Made by a program: the position numbers and the translations under genes. The notes under the pieces were generated by a model. The model was not told the DNA's origin. It ran no database searches and worked only from the letters and a program-made list of their open reading frames with translations. Source: Bactrocera neohumeralis (lineage: Eukaryota; Arthropoda; Insecta; Diptera; Tephritidae). Taken from it: a DNA stretch of 64,000 nucleotides. Position 1 is the first letter of the stretch. Every line of letters starts with the position of its first letter. The stretch is from positions 21,260,017-21,324,016 of the forward strand of contig NC_065919.1 in the NCBI RefSeq assembly GCF_024586455.1, written 5' to 3'. Positions 58,930 through 64,000 of this stretch are shown in pieces.

Positions 58930-59420
58930 GACTCTGCTCTAGACAAAGAGAGCATGGCCTTAATAGCAATAGCTGCAAGCTTCATCTTTATTAGACTTGT
59001 AAGGGTACCAGGTAACAGCGGAATCGCCGAAGCTGCAAAGCCAACGAGCTTGTTAGGGAGGGCTCCTTTTCACAAGTTTCATTCGATAGAAAGCGAGTCG
59101 GTTTTTCGATGTCATCTTGCGTTCTGGTGTTGAACCTTTAGACCTCCTGTCAGCTCAGAAAGCTTTGCTTTGCAACCAGAACATGTGCGACTGCTAGATA
59201 CTTCTGACTCAGAGTAGACTTGTAAAGCAAACAGGCAACAGCGGAAATTCCGGAAGATACAACGCGGACGAGCTTGCTAAGGAGAGCACCCTTTCCCCAA
59301 TTTCATCCGATGGAAACCGAATCGGTTTCTTGCGTTCTGGTGTTGAACCTACGGACTTCCTTTGAGCTTAGCAAGCGCTGCTCAACAAACAGAGCTTGTG
59401 CGGCTGTGAGAACCTTCTCT
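58930..59420 (+). mobile_element. LINE RNase H fragment, locally duplicated
   Basis: The + strand reads LVRVPGNSGIAEAAKPTSLL at about 58996, cognate to the WVPGHSGIxGNxxADELA motif of LINE RNase H. A second, frameshifted copy of the same stretch begins near 59225 (CAAACAGGCAACAGCGGAAA). The two parts are about 230 bp apart and both are degraded. Confidence 0.55.
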
Positions 59421-59436
59421 CTGGGTCAGTAAAAGG

Positions 59437-60018
59437 TCATCCGAAATTCTGGCTCTTGGCAAAATCAATCTCGCCGCAATAGTAGCTGTTCTTTCGTGTA
59501 AAGCTGCAAGGAGATAAGAGGTGGATAGTGTCATGCGAGGACTCATTGCACGATGGGCAAATGTTTGATATGTCAGGGTCAATTCTGCATAGGAAGGAGT
59601 TTAACCTGCTGCAGTATCTAGAACGAAGCTGCGCAAGGATCACTCTCGTTTCTCGTGACAGCTCGAGCTCTTTGTTTGCGATGGGTGGTGGTTTGACTAC
59701 AAGTACGCCAATTACTAAGAGGAAATCGGTGAAGGTGTTTATGGCTCCACTATGAATGGCGGTCAGTGCATGTCTGAAGTTTTTGGGTCCAAAATCTGGT
59801 CGGCGCATTGTTTTATGTCGTCGACATAGTTGAGGAAGGCCCCTTGATGGTCCTAAGAAAGGATACCGCTCCAAGAAGGTGACTGCAGGAATGATTTCTG
59901 CGAAAGCACATGCTCTTAAGAAACGAACCATCTGAATGCAGACTCCTGTACTTTTTTGTAAATACCTTTGCTTTCTGACGAAAAGAAGCCGCAACGAAGT
60001 GGCAAGCAAGCGAGTCAA
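59437..60018 (-). mobile_element. Jockey-clade LINE C-terminal fragment
   Basis: A continuous 193-codon minus-strand frame holds FGPKNFRHALTAIHSGAINT, PPPIANKELELSRETRVILA and QLRSRYCSRLNSFLCRIDPD, then NICPSCNESSHDTIHLLSPC. This is the Jockey post-RT region with its Cys/His cluster (CPSC...H...H...C). The reading frame is unusually well kept, but only the C-terminal part is present and the upstream part is degraded. Confidence 0.8.
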
Positions 60019-60019
60019 C

Positions 60020-61190
60020 TGTCATAATTCAAAGCAGTTAAACAAACACAAGGAAATAGAAAAGTAAAGCATTCATATTTATATATTTGCAACCGCACGC
60101 TGCCAAACTTTCAAAAAATGACGATACGAAATATTTTCTGTTTTATTTGCAACAAAACGCCTGGGTCATAACACATGAAGCGCCACTTGCAACATGCCAA
60201 TGCAATTTTTAAGTTGTTACTAACGCTGCTCACATATGTTTTCGCTATTATTGTTATTGTTGCTGTTATTATGGACTATCTTTTATTTGCAACTGTAGGT
60301 TGCACTTTTCTCAGCGTAATTTAAAGTAAATCGGTGCGCAACTCCTTCGAATTCGCCGGCAAATGAAGGCAAGTTCCTCTAGCAGTACAGAAATACATGC
60401 GCCAAGTAAACTAGCATAAGCTTATGTATATATATACATATGTATATGCAGCATAGCATTCGGACAACTCGGTTTTTCGCGCATGCGTAGCCAGCCCAGC
60501 AGCGCAAGAAGCATGCATGCGCCTGCACAATAACACATGTACGCGCATGTTGCGCGCGCATCCAATTCGCCAGTCCATCGCTGGTGCATTGCGCGCACAC
60601 TCATGCGCTTACTTCGTAATAATCAATTATTTCTGTGTAATTTATGGTAATGTTCAGCCATGATGGATTGACTGCTCTAATGTCGCTCTAAATCTCTTTG
60701 TGCGCGATACCGGAGCGCAGGCGCACAAGCGCAACGTTGCGGCACATCTTTTTTCGCGCTTCTAAACGTTCACAAGTTTACGAACTCGACTACATTAATA
60801 CCATTGGCGGTGTGTACGCATGTACATATATAATGGCTTAGGAAACGGCAAGTGCACAGTGGTTTAAGAGAATTTGAGAGACGTAGCTCCAGGTGTATAA
60901 ATAGCATGGAAGACGACAAAAGTAATACAGCGAATGTCTGATTCTTTGCGAGCACAGCTTTAAAAGCTGATCTAAGGCTCAACTTGATGCAAGCTTTTTT
61001 AGGCAAAGCGCTGACCTTTGGAATTTCTTCTTGAAAGCTGTCTATTGTAGAAGTTCACGCAAGTGAAGGAACTTCTCTGAGCGCCATTCACTTGGGAGTG
61101 GCCAGAAACGTTTTTTTTTTACATATGGCTCAAGCAACTCACGACTTCTGGTCTTAGACTCAGAATCATCTGGGTAGCCAAAAAATATTC
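60020..61190. other. non-coding stretch
   Basis: No gene is supported. A GC-richer region at 60460-60740 has many GCGC words (ACGCGCATGTTGCGCGCGCA). No repeats beyond a TATA run at 60425-60445 were noticed. Confidence 0.5.
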
Positions 61191-61910
61191 GTTTGAAGGC
61201 GAGTTAAAGTGAGAAGGTAAATCATCGCTCCCCATCAACTTTGCCGGGGCCCGAAATATGGTTATCTGTAGTACTAGATTTCAGCATAGAAAAATTCATC
61301 AACCTACCTGGCTGTCTCCGGATAGAAAAGCCACTAACCAGATCGATCTTCTTTTGTTAGACGGAACACACGCATTCAATGTTTTAGGCGTGCGTAGCTC
61401 CGAGGTCCTAATATCAACTCGGACCACTATCTTGTTTCAACCAATATACGCGCCCGCCTTTGTGCAGCAAAAAATGCACGTCAACAAGGAAGGTTAGACG
61501 TCGAGAAGCTGCAATCACAACAGACAGCAGAACGGTTTTCTACTCGACTTGCACTCCTGCTCTCTGAGAGCACTCGTCAACAACTCGGTATAAGGGATTT
61601 GTGGGACCGCGTTTCAAGCTCCTTACGTACAACTGCAAACAAAACCATTCGTTTTCGGCAAATGCAAAAGAACTGCCTTTTGCTGTGGATGTTACAATCG
61701 ACCACAATACGTGCGAGATGGGATAATTATCGAGGGTTGAAGAGGGAAGAAAGAGACATTTTCAGACAAAAAAAAGAGAGAGGCCACAATGTGTGAGTAC
61801 GAAAAACTTGACAAGCTTACCGACAGGGGTAATGCTCGGAAATTCTACGAAAAGATGCGTCGACTAACAGAAGGTTTCAAGACCGGAGCATACCCTTATA
61901 GAACCCGAAG
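61190..61910 (+). mobile_element. RTE-clade LINE fragment, endonuclease end and linker
   Basis: The + strand reads MVICSTRFQHRKIHQPTWLS and PDRKATNQIDLLLLDGTHAF, the C-terminal end of an RTE endonuclease. The linker follows: EKLQSQQTAERFSTRLALLL, QLGIRDLWDRVSSSLRTTAN and TIRARWDNYRGLKREERDIF, then MRRLTEGFKTGA near 61850-61890. Frameshifts occur at about 61497 and 61800. The RT does not follow; instead an RTE piece in the opposite orientation begins. Confidence 0.85.
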
Positions 61911-61939
61911 AGGCTGACGTAGACACCACTTATGTGATT

Positions 61940-62480
61940 ATGGCCGTGTTAATATCAGCGCTCCAGTCGTTTCTTCTTTTCGCAATTTGGCAATTCAAGA
62001 TACCAAGTGCAGCCAGGTCCTTTTCCACTCTCTCCAACGGAGTGGTAGTCTTCTTCTTCCTCTGCTTCCACTGGCAGGTACTGAATCAAAAACCTTCAAA
62101 GTTGGAGTGTTCTCCTCCATCCAGACAACATAACTTAGACAGTGAAGTCGCAGTCTCTTGATTCGTTGAATTATATGTCAATGTTCTTTTATATTTCGTA
62201 GAGCTCTATCATCGCTCCATGAACTGCGGTACTCGCGGCTGCCAATACGCAAATAAACATAAATTTTCCGGAAAACTTTTCTCTCGAAAACTCCTAAGGC
62301 CGACTCATTAGATGATGATATTATCCATGTCTCCCCACCATATAGAACGGAATGATGAGAGGCTTATAGTGTTTGGTCTTTATTCGTCGAGAGAAGACTG
62401 TAATTTTCAATTGCCTACTCAGTCCAAAGTAGCACCTGCTGACAAGAGTGATTCTGCGTTGGATTTCAGGACTGAAAATA
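61940..62480 (-). mobile_element. RTE-clade LINE fragment, 3' RT part, opposite orientation
   Basis: Read on the minus strand this is the RTE 3' part. The NRCYFGLS-type segment (62440-62400) and a SSRRIKTKHYKPLIIPFYMVG-like region (62400-62330, broken) come first. The RLRLHCLSYVVWMEENTPTL region (62150-62090) and a C-terminal ISNCQIAKRRNDWSADI (about 62000-61950) follow. It lacks the terminal (AAG)n tail and abuts the + strand endonuclease fragment. Confidence 0.75.
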
Positions 62481-62489
62481 AAATTACAG

Positions 62490-64000
62490 TACAAAACGAA
62501 AACTATGAACTAATATTCTATGAGAGTCTGGGCGGAAAGGATATAACACTACTAACGCAGAAATTGATAGTTGTGGCATAATCAACTAATGAGTCTAGGA
62601 AATCTATTTTGTGTAGCATCTGGGAAACATAAGTTCCATGATGCACAATAAACTCGAGTTTTCTCCGAAATGGCTGGACTGATCAAGTTGAAAATTTCAC
62701 GCGACACTTTTTTCAGGTGATGATCTAAAAAATTTGATTTTTGATAATTATTTCCACTTTTTTAGTCCACTCAGAATGTTCTCACAAATACGACTTTTTT
62801 TGGAGAAGTCTTGATTTTGTCAACAATCAAAATTTTGTCTAGCTCTCCCAGCATTACATGTACACATCTAATGTATTGATATATTTTTTATGGTTTTCGT
62901 ATCTGACATAGAAAAATCTGCCATACAACTTTCTTCGAAATTCCTCCGGTAGATCTTCCACGGAATCGAGGGAATCTAAAGTTTTTCAATATGAAATCAG
63001 ATTACACAAGTTCACAATCTTTTTGCGACTATGGTGTTAGTGACCGTTTACTGCTAAATTTGGATTGCTAAACACGAAAGTGATAGTAAAAATTTTCTAA
63101 CACGTAGTGTGTAAGAGGTTAGAGATCTGAACTTGTCCAAGGATCATACTGAGCTTTGCACCATAATGGGTCAAAAAGCGCTATGAACCCACTGTCCCCC
63201 AAAACCAAATCTTCCGTTGATTACTCCTATAGTTTTTGTTGTTGTCGTCTATAACTGTTACGCCAGTTGCATGGTTGCATGTGTGTTTTTTGTAACTTTG
63301 ATTGCCGCAGCTACGGTTACATGTGCAACATAACACAGTAAAGCGGCTGCTGTTGCAAGCAATCTGCAGTAAAGCCAGGAACGCACACATATGTACAATA
63401 CATATATATAGATGTATATAGGTATCTGCATATCTATTTGTATACGAATGTCCGCTCACAAATATCCTTCACACAGCGCAACAACCACAAATCGTCGGTT
63501 GGCCTCAGCGCAGCGCGTTCCCATGCGTTTCTATCTTGACTCGTCAGCCAAACATCTACATGTAAACCCATACATAATATGTATACATACATATATACAT
63601 ACCATACATACTGCTTTCAGATTTTCCCGTTTATCATCCTTCACTTGCGGTGAAATTATGCTCTGCAAATTTCATTGCAAAATTGATGTATGATTTTTGT
63701 TTAGTTTATGTACACAACACTGTTGAATTATAAACATTCGACAATAGTATTTTGTTATTATTGTTGTTGTTGTTTCTGTTGCTGTTGCAATGCTTGTTGG
63801 TGCTGCTCATTGTCTGCCGTTTGCTGTCCGCTGCTCGCTGTTAGTTATATGTTGTAAGTTGATTTGTTGGTTCATTATTATTATTGTTTGTAATCATTTA
63901 TTCGGTGGAAGAGTCTTCAGTCCGACATGTCTAATGTAATATGTCCGCGTAGGGGCGCAAATACACTTGCCGCAGTGGGTACAGTGGTGCAGAAATCTGA
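62490..64000. other. non-coding stretch at the right edge
   Basis: No gene is supported. TATA/CATACATA runs lie at 63395-63420 and 63575-63610, and a TTG/TTA-rich tract at 63755-63800 with a partial continuation at 63870-63895. Confidence 0.5.

Noticed and set aside
1..64000. CRISPR arrays, bacterial operons or tRNA genes
   Set aside because: Tandem repeats here have long AT-rich intervals of satellite type, the genes have spliceosomal introns, and no cloverleaf with A and B boxes was noticed by eye. A tRNA scan was not possible.

Overview
The window is eukaryotic, AT-rich nuclear DNA from a fly, most likely a tephritid fruit fly or close relative. The evidence is a dipteran bHLH-PAS gene with GT-AG introns, long CAA/TTG microsatellites, mariner, jockey, R1 and RTE elements, and the short dispersed repeats with GACGGACAGACGG tails common in brachyceran flies. 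The species is inferred, not proven.

Only one host protein-coding gene can be supported: the 3' part of dysfusion (dysf, the insect NPAS4-like bHLH-PAS factor), on the + strand. Six coding exons run from 16623 to 39601 and join in frame: 16623-16871, 31637-31821, 32024-32130, 34386-34539, 34890-36574 and 39585-39601. Together they encode 798 residues covering the second part of PAS-A, PAS-B and a long His/Asn/Ala-rich tail. The bHLH region and the start of PAS-A were not found and probably lie left of the window or in a short exon I could not recognise.

Layout. 1-1705: tandem satellite of about 142 bp period, running off the left edge. 1.7-16.6 kb: intronic or upstream DNA with broken LINEs, three mariner/Tc1 remnants and short dispersed repeats. 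16.6-31.6 kb: a 14.8-kb dysf intron holding a LINE, an R1 fragment, a mariner and three arrays of one satellite family of about 113 bp period. Each satellite unit carries a conserved GAGTTGCCACCT box, and the third array is inverted relative to the first two. 31.6-39.6 kb: the remaining exons, with LINE fragments in the 2.3-kb and 3.0-kb introns. 39.6-41.6 kb: probable 3' UTR and a foldback repeat. 41.6-64 kb: no recognisable host gene, but a graveyard of Tc1/mariner, Jockey, R1/I-like and RTE elements, a tandem array at 56-57.4 kb and low-complexity intergenic DNA.

Dysf is a transcription factor that dimerises with Tango (ARNT) and acts in tracheal fusion cells and leg joints of Drosophila; this role is known from the family and not read from the sequence. 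No transposable element seen is intact. The most unusual feature is the satellite with a strongly conserved 12-bp box in both orientations within a single intron of this developmental gene.
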